Source: Kappaphycus alvarezii
Taxonomy: Eukaryota > Rhodophyta > Florideophyceae > Gigartinales > Solieriaceae
Assembly: GCA_002205965.3 (NCBI GenBank)
Contig: NADL03000107.1
Span: forward strand, 229,732 to 293,731
Direction: 5' to 3'
Length of the DNA: 64,000 nucleotides
The position numbers were made by a program, and so were the translations under genes. The number at the start of each line of letters is the position of its first letter. The stretch's first letter is position 1. The notes under the pieces are model-generated. The model did not search any database, was not told the DNA's origin, and saw nothing but the letters and a program-made list of their open reading frames with translations. Below are positions 21,510 to 31,922 of the stretch, one piece after another.

Positions 21510-22290
21510 GTGTCATCAACACACTGGAGCATCATGCTGCGCAGGCACCTCGGTCTCCCAGTCTACACAGACTCGGTGCCATTGAAATGCCACCACTGCC
21601 AGCAGGACATGGATGTCCACGGTGACCATGCCGCCGACCGCTGCGTCTCAGAGTTCGGGCGCATTCACCGCCACAACTCCGTTCGCAAAGTCTTCGCGTG
21701 CACGTGTTCCGTGCCGCCGGCCTTGACTACGAGTTCGAGGCTGAGAATCTCCTCCCCGGGACGGACTACAGGCCCGGTGACATTCTCCTCGTGCATCCCC
21801 CCCATGACACTGAAGCTGCCCTACCAGACCGACCCATTGCATGTGACGTCGCCGTCACGTCTCCGTTCAAACAGACCTCCATCACCAAAGCGACGCAAGT
21901 CGCCGGTGGGGCTGCCGCCCTCATGCACCATCGCAAGATCCAGGACCTACAGCACAAGCTGTCAAGGAGCCTGGTCCCCCCCTCTCTGCCCTCCCGCGAC
22001 CCAGGTTTCCGATTCCAACCTCTGGCTTTCGACTCCCTCGGTGCCCCTTCTCCGGATACCGCATTATTTATCGAAGAGTTTGTGCCACGTGTAGCCACGA
22101 AATGCCACACCTCGGATGCTACGATTCGCACACGCATCTACCAGCGTATCAGTTGCACTTTGTGGTCGTCGGTTGCTATGGCCATCATATCGCGGGCCCC
22201 ACTGCACGTGACCGATGTGGTCCATCCAGTTAGCTCGTAACTGAATAGTTGGTCAGTCGGTGTACACTCAAGATAAGTAAAAAGAGTAAA
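21510..22290 (+). pseudogene. LINE D: zinc knuckle and nuclease C-terminus (5'-truncated)
   Basis: The clearest nuclease end in the window. The first frame reads WSIMLRRHLGLPVY, CHHCQQDM (about 21588-21612), GDHAADRC and HRHNSVRKV (about 21663). One frameshift near 21690 leads to MHVFRAAGLDYEFEAE, TDYRPGDILLVHP (about 21765-21800), RPIACDVAVTSPF (about 21832-21870), an HHRK, FRFQPLAFDSLGAPS and RIYQRISCTLWSS, stopping at 22240. Zinc knuckle C-C-H-C, RHN, R-P-x-D, D-V and a downstream K give the R2-like restriction endonuclease pattern. The 3' UTR (to about 22290) matches LINE E. Confidence 0.8.
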
Positions 22291-22489
22291 AGATTCTTCT
22301 TCAACAGTTTATGCGGAACTGAATACTTTACAGTACTTCTGAAACAGCTCACAGAATCCTGACAGTGACTGTAAAACTAGACCCCATCGGAGGGGGGTCC
22401 AATAGCTTTTTGTGTTGGAGTATGATGGGCCACAGTGCTGTACGTATTCCACAATATACTGTACAGTACTGTACTGCACTGCGGAGTAC
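22291..22489. other. TACTGTA-rich spacer between LINEs D and F
   Basis: Contains tacagtac near 22332 and a run around 22460-22480 (atactgtacagtactgtac). No gene. Confidence 0.5.
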
Positions 22490-23967
22490 CAGGCCGCAGA
22501 AGTACGAGCCGCTTGAAGACCAAGCGGCACATGCTGCTTGCGGCCGTCATACGCCGCAGTCTCCGTGGTGAGCAAGACTGGCATCACAGCAGCGGCGAAC
22601 GTGCTGCGCTTCGGGAACGCATCCGGCGTGCCCACACGGGCTCCCAATGGGGCGCCCTGTGGGCGGAAGCGCGCTCTCGGTCCGAGTGGGTCGAGCGCCA
22701 TCGCCCTATTCCCGGCGCCGGCTATAGCGCGACACGCCGCTCACGCCGCGCTGAGGCCCTCTGTACCGACGCCCGATATGGTAAGGCCACGCGGTCCCTC
22801 CATAATTCACCGCTCGCAGATGTCAACGACCCTGCCACGATCCAGAAGCTCCGCGAATTGCATCCCGTGCCCGCCCATCCCGTCACCCCCATCCCCGCTG
22901 AACGCCTGCCTCAAACCCAGCCCTCACGGAGGCGGCCGTCGAACGGGCTGTGCGAGGCATATCGCGTGACACTACGGCTGACCCGGACCGCATGCCGTCT
23001 AGATGGTGTCATCTCCTCGTCCGGATTTTCGTCAGCCCTGAAGCCGGCGTCACCGGCCTTAGTGTCCTCACGAAGCTGGTGACACGGATAGCGAATGCCG
23101 ACATCCCCGACTCGGTGCTCCCCATCCTCTGTGCTGCGACGCTGCTCCCGCTCCAACCTAAGACGGACGAGATCCGTCCAATTGCCGTGGGCTCGGTCCT
23201 GCGCCGGATCGTCACTAAGTCGCTGCTGCCTGCCGCCATCGACGACTCTCGGGAATTCCTCGCTCCCTTCCAAACGGCAAACGGCATCAAAGCCGGCATG
23301 GACGCCGTCGTACACGACACCCGTACGATGTTGTGCCGTTTTGCCGCTGCCCCCAATGTAGCCACCGTGCTCATCGACGCCCACAACGCGTTTAACCGCG
23401 TTTATCGCCAGTCGATGCTCAACCACCTACCGTCCTGCGCTCCTTCCCTCGCCCGATTCGCCAACATGACCTACGGCCGCTCACAGCCGCCGTTACTCAT
23501 CCCGAATCACGAGGGCACTACCATAACGAGTGCTAACGGTACCAGCAGGGCGACCCTGCTAGTATGCTGTTGTTTCCCTCACGATCCAGCCACTCATTTC
23601 GTCGGTCGCTGAGGACAGCGGCATCGCTCGGAACCAATGGTACGGGGATGGCGGGACGCTTATGAGGACCCTCGATGGCCTCCGGCGAGCGCTCCGCCTC
23701 CTCGTACGAGAAGGCCCAGAGTATGGGTTCTTTGGGTTCTTAGTGAACCCGCGAAAAACAAGGATCTACTGGCCCCACACGCCCCCAAATGACCGTGCCG
23801 CCTTCCTCGCCGAGTTCCCATTCGCCGAGTGCCCTCAGGACGGTTTCGACCTCCTCGGTAACGTCCGATTGGCAACCGGACGTTTACGGATCAATTTTTA
23901 CGGACTACGATTGCGGGGTGTCGACACCGGTTTCGATGAGTGCACTTTGACACAGTGCGGGTTCTGA
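22490..23967 (+). pseudogene. LINE F: reverse transcriptase with N-terminal linker, 3'-truncated
   Basis: The start of the copy (about 22490-22860) gives ALRERIRRAHTGSQWGALW and DARYGKATRSLHNSPLADV, collinear with LINE I. A frameshift leads to the RT frame 22950-23612. It holds SPEAGVTGLSVLTKLVTRIA, LQPKTDEIRPIAVGSVLRRI (template-binding fingers), FQTANGIKAGMDAVVH and motif A VLIDAHNAFNRV (about 23370). Motif B QQGDPA is present near 23550, one base out of frame. Motif C reads WYGDGG instead of the usual YADDG (about 23637), so one catalytic Asp is replaced by Gly. The thumb (23662-23967) has NPRKTRIYWPH and PQDGFDLLGNV. The copy stops there; zinc knuckle and nuclease are absent. Confidence 0.82.
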
Positions 23968-23979
23968 GGGCTTTAGAGT

Positions 23980-24095
23980 GCTAGAAGACATCAATGAATA
24001 GTCTATCAGTCGTTTACTGATGATTTTCTAGCCAAGCATTAATGAACCTGCAAGTCTGTTCCCACCTCCACCCCGCCGAATAGCGTCGACTTTAT
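23980..24095 (+). repeat. Dispersed repeat, copy 1 (about 115 bp)
   Basis: Shares gcaagtctgttcccacctcc, ccgccgaatagcgtcgactt and the preceding gaatagtctatc/tttact context with 28705-28826 in the same orientation. Both copies lie just 3' of minus-strand ORFs that look Harbinger-related, so it may be the common end of that element. This is inferred from position only. Confidence 0.7.
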
Positions 24096-24180
24096 TCTGC
24101 ACTCAGCTGCTGCGGCGACTTGTTGCCGGGGGTCTCTGCAGCCCCTTTTTTTTAACAATGGCTAGAAGAATTTTTCTTTT

Positions 24181-25230
24181 CTAGTCGTCCACCTTGACGC
24201 CCCGCCCAGACTTAATTTGAGGCACGGTCAAGTGCTGAAGAGCCTCCTTATTTTCGAGATACCAGTGGATTCCATCGTCGTATATTATTCCCATTTCACC
24301 AGTAGTACACGGGTGCGTGGTGATTCCATTGCTATTTATATTGAAGTTGTGGAGTTTCATAGCCACTCAAATAACCATAGAGCTTTTCAAAACAGAGTAT
24401 CCCAGGGGCTTCTGTAAAATTGCCCATTTCTTAACCAGGATTCCAAAAGCTTGTTCAACTTGAACTCGCAGAGACGACAAAAAATAGTTTAGGGCATCCT
24501 GCCACTCATCAGCTTCGGATGCTGGGAAAGGCGTAATTAGATAGCGATTTGCCGAGTAGGCCTCGTCTCCAACTATCCAAAACGGAATTGGAAGCTTTCC
24601 GGATTCAAAGTACTCACCATGCCTGAAATCGAGAAGGCGAGAGAATCGTGAGTAGACCCGATGCAACGGGCAGAAAAAGAAGAAAACGGTAGTCGGAATC
24701 AACAACAGCTTGAACAGGTAGGGCAAAAAACCATTACGGTTATAATAAGAGCTTGGTTGCGGATCTTTGTGAGGCTTCTGAATTCGCAAAGCGATGCCAT
24801 CTAAAGATACCACACCCATCTAGTGGGCTTATTGTTTTTCTTGAGGTTTTGAAACACGTTGCACATCCCATTAGCCCCTGCTTGTCTTAGGTAGGCTTGC
24901 AAGGGACAAATGTTTATTCTTGTCCAGCGCAGTTATTGTTTTCTCAAAAATACGGTGTGCAGTTTTCTCTTTCATCCCATAGCACGCCGCAATATCCCAC
25001 TCCGAGCCCGCCGCTAGTTTACGAAGTTGAATGGCCAGCTTGACCTCGGCAGATATGGTCTTCACATAAGGACCCATTCTTTGACAGGGTTTTTTATTTA
25101 GTTGGTTTTTCACAATCGAGAGTAGTTTTGCCATAGTTTCTCGCTTCATCCGAAACATAGTCGAAAATTCTTTGTCAGTAAGGTTACAGTCACTGCTTGC
25201 AGCGATCGGTAAGGTAGGAGAGGATTTCTT
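24181..25230 (-). pseudogene. PIF/Harbinger transposase (DDE_Tnp_4), frameshifted
   Basis: The N-terminal frame (from about 25230, first Met 25158) begins MFRMKRETMAKLLSIV and contains a helix-turn-helix-like segment, AIQLRKLAAGSEWDIAACYG. The catalytic frame (24819-24367) has VVSLDGIALRIQKP with the first Asp (about 24781-24819), YYNRNGF, WIVGDEAYSANRYLITPF with the second Asp (about 24556-24570) and LSSLRVQVEQAFGILVKKW with the Glu (about 24437-24460). These are the DDE motifs of Harbinger transposases. A frameshift and stops near 24820-24880 separate the halves. The enzyme would cut and paste Harbinger DNA, usually with a second Myb-like protein. Confidence 0.85.
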
Positions 25231-25617
25231 CTAGCGAATCCCTTTTTTCAGCTTTGAGCTGCATTCTTCTCATGGACAGTATTTGGTAGCTCAGAATTGC
25301 AACCTTCATTGCCGGTGGATCCATTGCCAGGGGAAATCCAAATGAAAAACGTCAGTAAGGCAGGCTGACTCCAATGTTTTTTGGCAGAGTAACCATACGG
25401 GGTCGCCTGTTTGTGAACACCAACGCCCATTAAACACATTTGATCGCTTTGCAGCGACACGATCGTGGTATTCAGGTGCCCGTGGGGTCTGCAGCCGCCA
25501 TGGTGCCGTGGCTGCACCTGAGACAAACTATAATCCAGAGCCCTATGATTCTCCTGCAAGGGGTGACACAGCGCGTACTGATGGCCACGTCGATGTAATG
25601 TACCATACTGTACTGTA
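25231..25617 (-). other. Upstream part of the Harbinger transposase or spacer
   Basis: A 103-aa minus-strand frame (25559-25248) ends just before the transposase. It could be a decayed N-terminal extension, but no motif supports this. The top end has the run catactgtactgtactac near 25604. Confidence 0.3.
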
Positions 25618-25639
25618 CTACAGTACTTTACTGTACAGT

Positions 25640-26960
25640 ATACAGAGGGGGAAATGGTGACCTTTTATGACCAAAATGCATTGCGAGGGGACCGTACGGC
25701 CCCGGCTGGACCTATTGGGGTTCAACGCGCAGAATTTGCGCTGGTTGATCATGACGGCAGTATACCGCTGCACGAACGCAGACACCATTGCACGAGGCGC
25801 GTGAAACTCCGTGAAGGTAGGCTTTCTCCGCCTAGCGGCGGTGCAGTTTGCAATGGAGCTGGAGGCCGGAGATGTCGATCTGGCCATAAACGTCGATTGC
25901 CAAGGGGCGCAGTACGATGCCCTCGGACGGCAAGGAGGGCCTTAGTAGTTGTGCTTCTTCAGGGTGGCTCGTTCGAGCGAGGTTGTTCCGCCATCGGCGA
26001 GGTCTCGGTAGGGGCGAGAGTGCGGGCTGAAGATGGTGACGTCGATGACGAGGTCAAGTTTCCGTTGTTCGGACGGGCTCTTGTGGAGGTCGGCCGCCAG
26101 GGCCCGTTCTCGTGAGACAGACAGGGGAATGGCAGGGTTGGTGAGGTGGCGGTAGAGAGTGTCTCGTAAACGGTAGTGCCGCCTCTACGCACCTACTGCG
26201 CCCTTACAGACGGAGGCGGGGTGACCGGGTGCGTCGAGTACCGGGAAGTGCTGGGCGGATGTTGTGGAGCACATCGGGCAGAGACGAGAGCAGTCGAATA
26301 TGGGGTTGCCGAGGCGAACGTCAACCATAGTGCGCCGGACCTCGGCTTCGATGTAGAGATCGTTGCCGGATAGCGGTAGGGTGTAGAATGGAGCGGATGC
26401 GGCGGTTGAGGCAGCGGCCGCTAAGCGGGCGCGGTGGTGGGTGGAGGATGCGGGTGTCAGATGTTGTAGCCGATGTAGGGTGTCGGTGTGGAGGTATGCC
26501 GTGATTTCGTCTTGGAGGTGCCGGGGGTTGGGGGAGTCGAGTCGGGACGTTCGAGAGATCAAGCTCTCAAGTTGGAGGTTGAGGGGGAGGTCGAGGGCGA
26601 TTGCAAGGGGGTCATGGGATGGAGCGAGGAGGCGGGCGGGGCGGAGAGGGGTGGGGCCGAGAACCTGTTGCACAGGTGCGGAGTTGCCGAGAAGGGATGC
26701 CGTGTAGGCAATGATGTGAACGCCTTGGGTCTGGCTAAGGCCGAGGCCACCCAGGCGGAAGGGAGTGTGGCTTGGGCCCAGCCTGTGTCGGTTTGGCGGC
26801 AGTGTATCTTTTCGAATACCTTTCGCAATCCCTTGTGAAACGACTTGGCAAGAGCACCGGTTAAGTGCGGCGGGGTACTGACAGAGGGGGGGGATTGGGA
26901 GATTGTGATGTGACGCTTTTATTTTGTGGTCAGGGAGCATGCAGTACAGCTCCCCCGCAG
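25640..26960 (-). pseudogene. LINE G post-RT region, zinc knuckle and nuclease
   Basis: The long minus frame ending at 26185 carries SHTPFRLGGLGLSQTQGVHI, then APFYTLPLSGNDLYIEAEVR, CPMC (about 26270) and GHPASVCKG. After a frameshift near 26185, reading RDTLYRHLTNPAIPLS, LAADLHKSPSEQRKLDLVID and VTIFSPHSRPYRDLADGG (about 26110-25980) parallels LINE A closely. LDLVID and VTIFSP mark the nuclease. The end (about 25640-25900) reads FVQRYTAVMINQRKF, like the FVLRYTEVTANHRK of LINE A. Confidence 0.68.
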
Positions 26961-26999
26961 CAAGCGTAGGACTGCGGCGGGGACGAGGTGGATCTTCAG

Positions 27000-28600
27000 G
27001 AAGGCAGAGTGAATCGGTCGCGTGCATGAGAGGCGGGAAGAGGCGGGCGGATGGGCAGGATGGCGAGACTTGGCATGCAGGTAGACGGGACGCGGTCAAA
27101 GATGTCTAACGGCCGGAGCGGGCTGTGAGAGCATCGTGGACCGACGGAAGAGGGAGGCGAGGCGATAGGCGGTGATACCGGACTGCATGAGGTTACGATG
27201 ATTGGTCCGAAACCTGGGCCGGAGCCGGGCCGGGGCCGAGTCGGCCGCGGGGTCAGAGGGGTCGTCGACCTGCATGACCTCCATAACCGCCGGGGCGGAC
27301 GGGTGTCCAGTAGGAGGGGTGCGGGGGCGGGCGTTGGGGCAGGTCGGGATGTGGGGCGGGTTGTCCGCGCGGTGTTCCGGAGCGGCGGTGGAGGGGAGTG
27401 TGGACACACGAGGGTGTCGGTGCAGTCAACGAGTGCGGCGTTGGTCTCGGCGACGGCGGCCGCAGAGCAACGACGCTTTGCGATGCGGGTTGCGGGGCGG
27501 CGGAGGCGGAGGCAGAGGGGTGCGGCGGGGTCGCCGTAGATGGGGACGCTTCAGCGTCAGGGGCGTCCTTGGAGGCGGTGGCCGTCTTGGTGCCCGTGGG
27601 GCGTTTGGGGGCAGAGCGGCGGGAGCGGGGGTTGGAGCGGGAGCGGGCGCGTGCGGGGGCCGAGGAGAGGTCATCAGTAGGGGCGGAGGCGGCGGGGGAG
27701 ACGGAGGCAGGGACGGCGGAGACGGGGGCGGGTTTGGGGGGGGCGAAAAGGGGGCATCCGTGGTATAATTTGTCGAGGAACGTGTCCACGAATGAGAGAA
27801 CGTTTGGGTGTTTTACTGTTGGAAGATATTTCCGACCTATCCCATGATTTTCCATGAATGCGTTGCCGCGAAGCAAGGTGGTAGCGGCGGTCTCAACGAG
27901 TCAGGGGACAGCTCCGGGAGGGATTTACGGTGGTCATAGTGATGAACGAGGGCGTGGTCTTGACCCGGTCGACCTCACGGGCGGCGGCGATGCAGGTGCC
28001 GACCTGCCATTCGACCGTGGGAAGGTCGCCTAATATGGTGGATAGTGGGTGGGAGCAGAGTCGGGCGCAGGGGTAGAGGCGCGGGATGGAGTTGAAGATG
28101 GAGAGGTATGCGGGAGTGTCGGCGCCGTAGTGGACCACGATCGTCCAATCATCGGCAGTGAGGAGGGCGTGGATGGGGACGTCCGTAGCGGAGGCCTTGG
28201 CGGCGAGGTGCTGGCACTTCTGCGCCTCTTCGTATGCGGGAAAGGTGCCGTGGCCGACAGGTCCGCCCGAAAAGGCGAGTGCCACCATGAGGAGGGCGGC
28301 GACCGGGGCGAGGCGGTGAAGCCCGTTTAGGGGAACGGGTGCGGTGGGGACTGGGGCCACGATGTGGGGCGGGGAGGCGATTGCTGGCGGTAGGGGAGTT
28401 GCAGGAAGGAGAGATCTGCTCTGAAAAGCGGCAGTAGTCACGGACGGTGGCGGGGACGGTGGAGACGCGAGGGGAGATGTGCGCACGGACGACCTGTGCC
28501 CACGAGCGTGGGCGCGCCCGGGCCATGGTGGCGATCGCAATGGTGCCTGGTAGTTGTGCTTGTGGTGCTGGTGGTTCTGGTATGGTATACATCCTCAGGG
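27000..28600 (-). pseudogene. LINE G N-terminal region
   Basis: Starts near 28584 with MARARPRSWAQVVRAHISPR and VSTVPATVRDYCRF, matching the start of LINEs B and I. It continues APVPLNGLHRLAP, PAYEEAQKCQ, LPTVEWQVGTCIAAAREV (about 27980-28040). A frameshift near 27885 leads to FVDTFLDKLYHGCP and a long Pro/Ser/Ala-rich linker. The region closes with LRPLDIFDRVPSTCMPSLA (about 27060-27110), the segment just before RT. Function unknown. The shared blocks show that two LINE subfamilies keep the same N-terminal domain despite different base composition. Confidence 0.62.
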
Positions 28601-28704
28601 CTCCAAATGGATCGCGTCCTTCTGTGGAGAGCATTTTCACAGAGAAACTGGACGGCTGCAAAAAGAGCTTGTCGCTGATCCATGGAATCGGAGACGGCGG
28701 AGTT

Positions 28705-28826
28705 CGGAATACTAGGAATCATCGATGAATACTCTATCGGTGGTTTACTAAATGATTTCCATCTAGGCATTAGTTCAGCTGCAAGTCTGTTCCCACCTCC
28801 ACCCGCCGAATAGCGTCGACTTTTTG
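28705..28826 (+). repeat. Dispersed repeat, copy 2 (about 120 bp)
   Basis: Partner of 23980-24095, same orientation. It lies between the 5' end of LINE G and the minus-strand ORF at 28852-30252. Confidence 0.7.
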
Positions 28827-28851
28827 CAACGGCCTTCTTCAACCTCAGCCT

Positions 28852-30252
28852 CTACAAGACAGAAGCGTGGTCAGCTCTAGATCTGTCCCAATAAGTCCTT
28901 TTCAAGCGACTGTAGTTATCTTCTGCCAGCGCAATCAACTCACCATCTCCATCCTGTCGCGCTTCCATCAGTAGCTTATGAGATTTCCTAAGATCCTCAA
29001 GTAGTGTTGTGTCCTCGGCATGCTTCCTAATGCGGGGATCAGCTTCTTGCACGACGTATTTACTAAGCTGAGCTGAGACTTTCAGCCATGCATCATCAGC
29101 GGTCGTAGATTTTGCGCTTTCCCAGTGAACTACCGCGACCGGAGGATACAGTAGGTATGTCATCCATGCGCGCGTCAAGGTCATTGTGTCCCTCATCCAG
29201 TTCCTGTAGGATCTTCGGACATCGCAGATAGTTTTCGTAAAAACAGAAAGTAGATCTACATCCATTCTATCAGTTCCTCCGTCAATTACAAGAAAAAGCA
29301 AAAGCATACGCTGGGAAAGTGCGGTTAGTTCACTGTTAGGTCCTTTTTGCTCAAAAAGTCAGGAAAATTCTCTGGGTCGCCTTGCCCAGACGCCGTCCAC
29401 TTTTTAAACACTTTTGTGGACTGTGTTACGGTATCTCTCCACTTTTCTTTCAAAAAAGAACCTGGTCTATGCACAGATGGACAAATAGATATGTCGATAT
29501 CGTCCAAAACTACACTGAAGTTTTTTGCGGTTTGTAATCCGGGTCGTTGAATACTTCTCAACGATATCTACCCAGAACTGGTCCGGTGACACTCTTGTAT
29601 CTATTTGATACCGATTCAATCCCATTTTAGACAATAAAAGTCCCTTGCGACAAAGTTCATTGTGCCTTAAGGCGACAAAAAGACGCCCATACTCAGACAA
29701 GGAGAAAAAACTCCACCATGCACCGTCGCCTTCCATGTGAAAAGGAACAACTTGAATAGTCTCTAAGTTTGTCCCAGGCTGCCTTTCCACCATTTTGACA
29801 GGAGTACTTCTAGTATTTCTTGTAGATTCCCCTGGCACAACCCACTCTCGCTCTGTTACTGTAGGGCATGCCTCAAGTGCCACTTGTGAAGCATGTTCCT
29901 TGCATTTTTGGTAGAAAATGGTTTGGGAGCTAGATCCCATAACTTCATATACTTCCCGCCCAGCTTTGATTTATTCAATTACTGATAATGCACATTGAGA
30001 AACCAATACATGCTTAGGAGGCTTTGGCCATATTTTCCAATCCTTCAAGATGCTTTTAAGAACCGTGACTGTCTTAGTCTTGAAGTAGTAGTAAATAAAT
30101 GGCAGATGCTTTGCGATAATCTCACTCTCTCGCCTCTCTGTGTCAATAATGCTACCCTCGTTGGGTTCTTCGCTTTGGATCCCTTGGTTCGGAGAGCTCA
30201 TCGCAAAGGCAGTGAGGAAAAGACAGCTGTAAAAATAGAAATAGGTCAGCAA
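28852..30252 (-). pseudogene. Unrecognised broken gene with Myb/SANT-like stretch; possible Harbinger ORF2
   Basis: One frame runs from 30252 (a Met after a hydrophobic stretch, then MSSPNQGIQSEEP) to 29467 with a single stop at 29971. It then shifts to 29561-29325 and back to 29307-28852. The middle reads SPDQFWVDIVEKY...LKEKWRDTVTQSTKVFKKW then SGQGDPENFPDF. This spacing of Trp residues and the SGxGD ending resemble trihelix (Myb/SANT-like) domains, such as those of proteins that accompany Harbinger transposases. The last part (MLLLFLVIDGGTDRMDVDLL, YRNWMRDTMTLTRAW) is not recognised. It is on the same strand as the Harbinger transposase at 24-25 kb, with LINE G between them. The link is an inference. 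A decayed host gene is the alternative. Confidence 0.42.
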
Positions 30253-30368
30253 TGAATTGGTCGGGCTCGTTGTGTTTCAGTGAAGGTTTGTCTTTGTTCA
30301 GGTAGGATGTATTGGTGGTAAGAAAGATCTGTTGATGTACGGGGAGTGGTGAAAAATAGAGAACAGAG

Positions 30369-30770
30369 ATGATGACGGATGAGGGACCGCAATTGAGCCG
30401 GAGGAAAGCAACAAAGGACGGAATGACTCGTCGTCATCACATCCTCCGCAAAGTTCTTGCACGTTACTGCAAGGAAGTTGGGATCGTCGCCCTCGTCGAG
30501 CATCCGCTCCTCTACCAGGTTCCCAATTCATCTGGGCATTCGGAGTCCACCGCGCTACGAATGGACATTTACGTACCCGCCGCATAAGGGCTTCACAGTA
30601 CCGATATCGCCGTCGACGTTACTGTTGACCGTGCTCGGTCGTGGGCTGCCGCGGACGAGAACAACCTATCGGACTTCGATAGCATGAGTTCAGTTGTGAT
30701 CGCAGACTGGAGCCTTTTCGCCGGGACCGGCGATGAACAACGCGCTCGAAAAGAGCCGTAGCTGTAAGCG
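30369..30770 (+). pseudogene. LINE Q: nuclease-domain fragment
   Basis: One plus frame, with a single TAA (30585-30587), reads TRRHHILRKVLARYCKEVG, VEHPLL, ALRMDIYVPAA, then STDIAVDVTVDRARS (about 30600-30645). RH-H, R-M-D-I and A-V-D-V-T-V have the order and spacing of the RHN and PD-(D/E)XK landmarks in LINEs A, C and D. RT is missing upstream. The end overlaps the minus-strand LINE H by roughly 100 bp. Confidence 0.5.
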
Positions 30771-31752
30771 ACGAAGACAGCTGCGGGTGGCGGAGGATAA
30801 GAGCGAGATGGGGACCGAGGGATCTCTTCCAAGTGGCGGTCCTGGGAAAGAGTGAGCAGGTCGGAGATAAGTCCAAAAGAATCAATTACAGATGCTGCGT
30901 AAGCAGCCTCGGTAATGTCTGAAGTTTGCAGGAGACCTAGACCGCCCATGGAGAAGGGGAGAGAGGCTTGGAGCCAGGCTCGCTCTGGACAGGGCAGCTG
31001 CAATTGGTGGAACGCTTCCCTCTGCTTCTGATCGAAGCTAGCGGAGAGTACCGCAGATTGAGTGGAGGGAAGCGTACGTAGCAAGTGCATGACCTTGGAG
31101 GCGTTCGCGCAGAAGCGGTGTAAGTGGAAAGCCAATTGAGCATCATCCAAGTCTCGAAGGGATTGGAAGATGCGGTCAACTGCGTTTTGGCGGCCTGCGA
31201 AAAATTGGGAAACAAAAGGTCCGAGCCAATCGGGGATCCCAGCACGATGAAACCAGGGGGGTTGAAAAGGGGCAAGGAAGTGCCAAAGGGGAGTGGGAAG
31301 GGGAGAAGCCGTAAACTTGGGTCTTGGCAAGGTTGAGCTGGAACCCTAGTGGACCTCCTTCAAGCTGGATGAAACGGATGGCAGCGCGGCTTGGGACCGA
31401 GGAAGAACAATGTTACCGTCATCTGCGTACCAAGCGTTCAGGGCAGGTGAGAACTCCTGTAACGATAGCAAGAGAGGATGGAGAGCTAGGGCAAAGAGCA
31501 AGGGACCGAGGGGATCACCTTGCTGAGTGCCCTCTGAACTACGGACATAGTAGGGTCCGAAAGCAAGCTCTGTAGGAGCATCGTAACAAGAGTGTACCCA
31601 CCGTGCGAGGCCTGGGGCATGTGTCTGTACGGCTTCCAGAATGCGCTGGCGGGAGATGCAATTGAAAGCGTTGCGAGCATCGATCTGACCAAGACGTGAT
31701 CGGGAACTCGGATCTCTGGGAAGAGGGGCTAATTGATTTTTGACGGATCAAC
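30593..31752 (-). pseudogene. LINE H: reverse transcriptase palm and thumb, truncated
   Basis: Minus-strand translation gives three intact RT motifs: GQIDARNAFNCISR (motif A, about 31665-31700), SEGTQQGDPLGPLLFALAL (motif B, about 31490-31545) and NAWYADDGNIVLPR (motif C, about 31390-31436). Then, after a stop/frameshift near 31340, follows the frame 31330-30593 with AGIPDWLGPFVSQFF and LPFSMGGLGLLQTSDITEAA (the post-RT LGGLG motif). The YADD box and both motif A/C aspartates are preserved, the best-kept RT active site among the LINEs here. Fingers and N-terminus are missing above 31752. The nuclease end is replaced by LINE Q on the other strand. Confidence 0.82.
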
Positions 31753-31922
31753 CAAGACAGCCTGTACCGGCGACAGAACAGTAAAAACGACCGTCGTCAT
31801 ATCAAACACGCTAGGAAATAAAGAGGTATCGTACTACTCTCTGTCAGGTTATGGGCAAACAGCGCTAACCCTGCAGTGACACCCACCGATATTCGACACA
31901 CCTCGCGTTACTCCAACAACAC
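31753..31922. other. Spacer, nothing recognised
   Basis: 170 bp between LINE H and a solo Gypsy-2-type LTR. No coding signal. Confidence 0.4.

Larger units (their letters stand above)
25640..28661 (-). mobile_element. LINE G: non-LTR retrotransposon with RT core deleted
   Basis: A GC-rich minus-strand copy. The N-terminal part (28661-27000) is followed directly, near 26870-26960, by sequence downstream of RT (PFRLGGLGLSQ, zinc knuckle, nuclease). About 1.3 kb carrying all RT catalytic motifs is therefore missing compared with LINE B. The C-terminus is close to LINE A. Many long open frames on both strands here are by-products of GC-rich, stop-poor sequence. Confidence 0.72.

Noticed and set aside
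26441-28330. Several long plus-strand open frames opposite LINE G (up to 188 aa), rich in Gly/Arg/Ala
   Set aside because: They are the antisense of GC-rich, stop-poor LINE G coding sequence, which matches LINEs A, B and I on the minus strand. No motif of their own.
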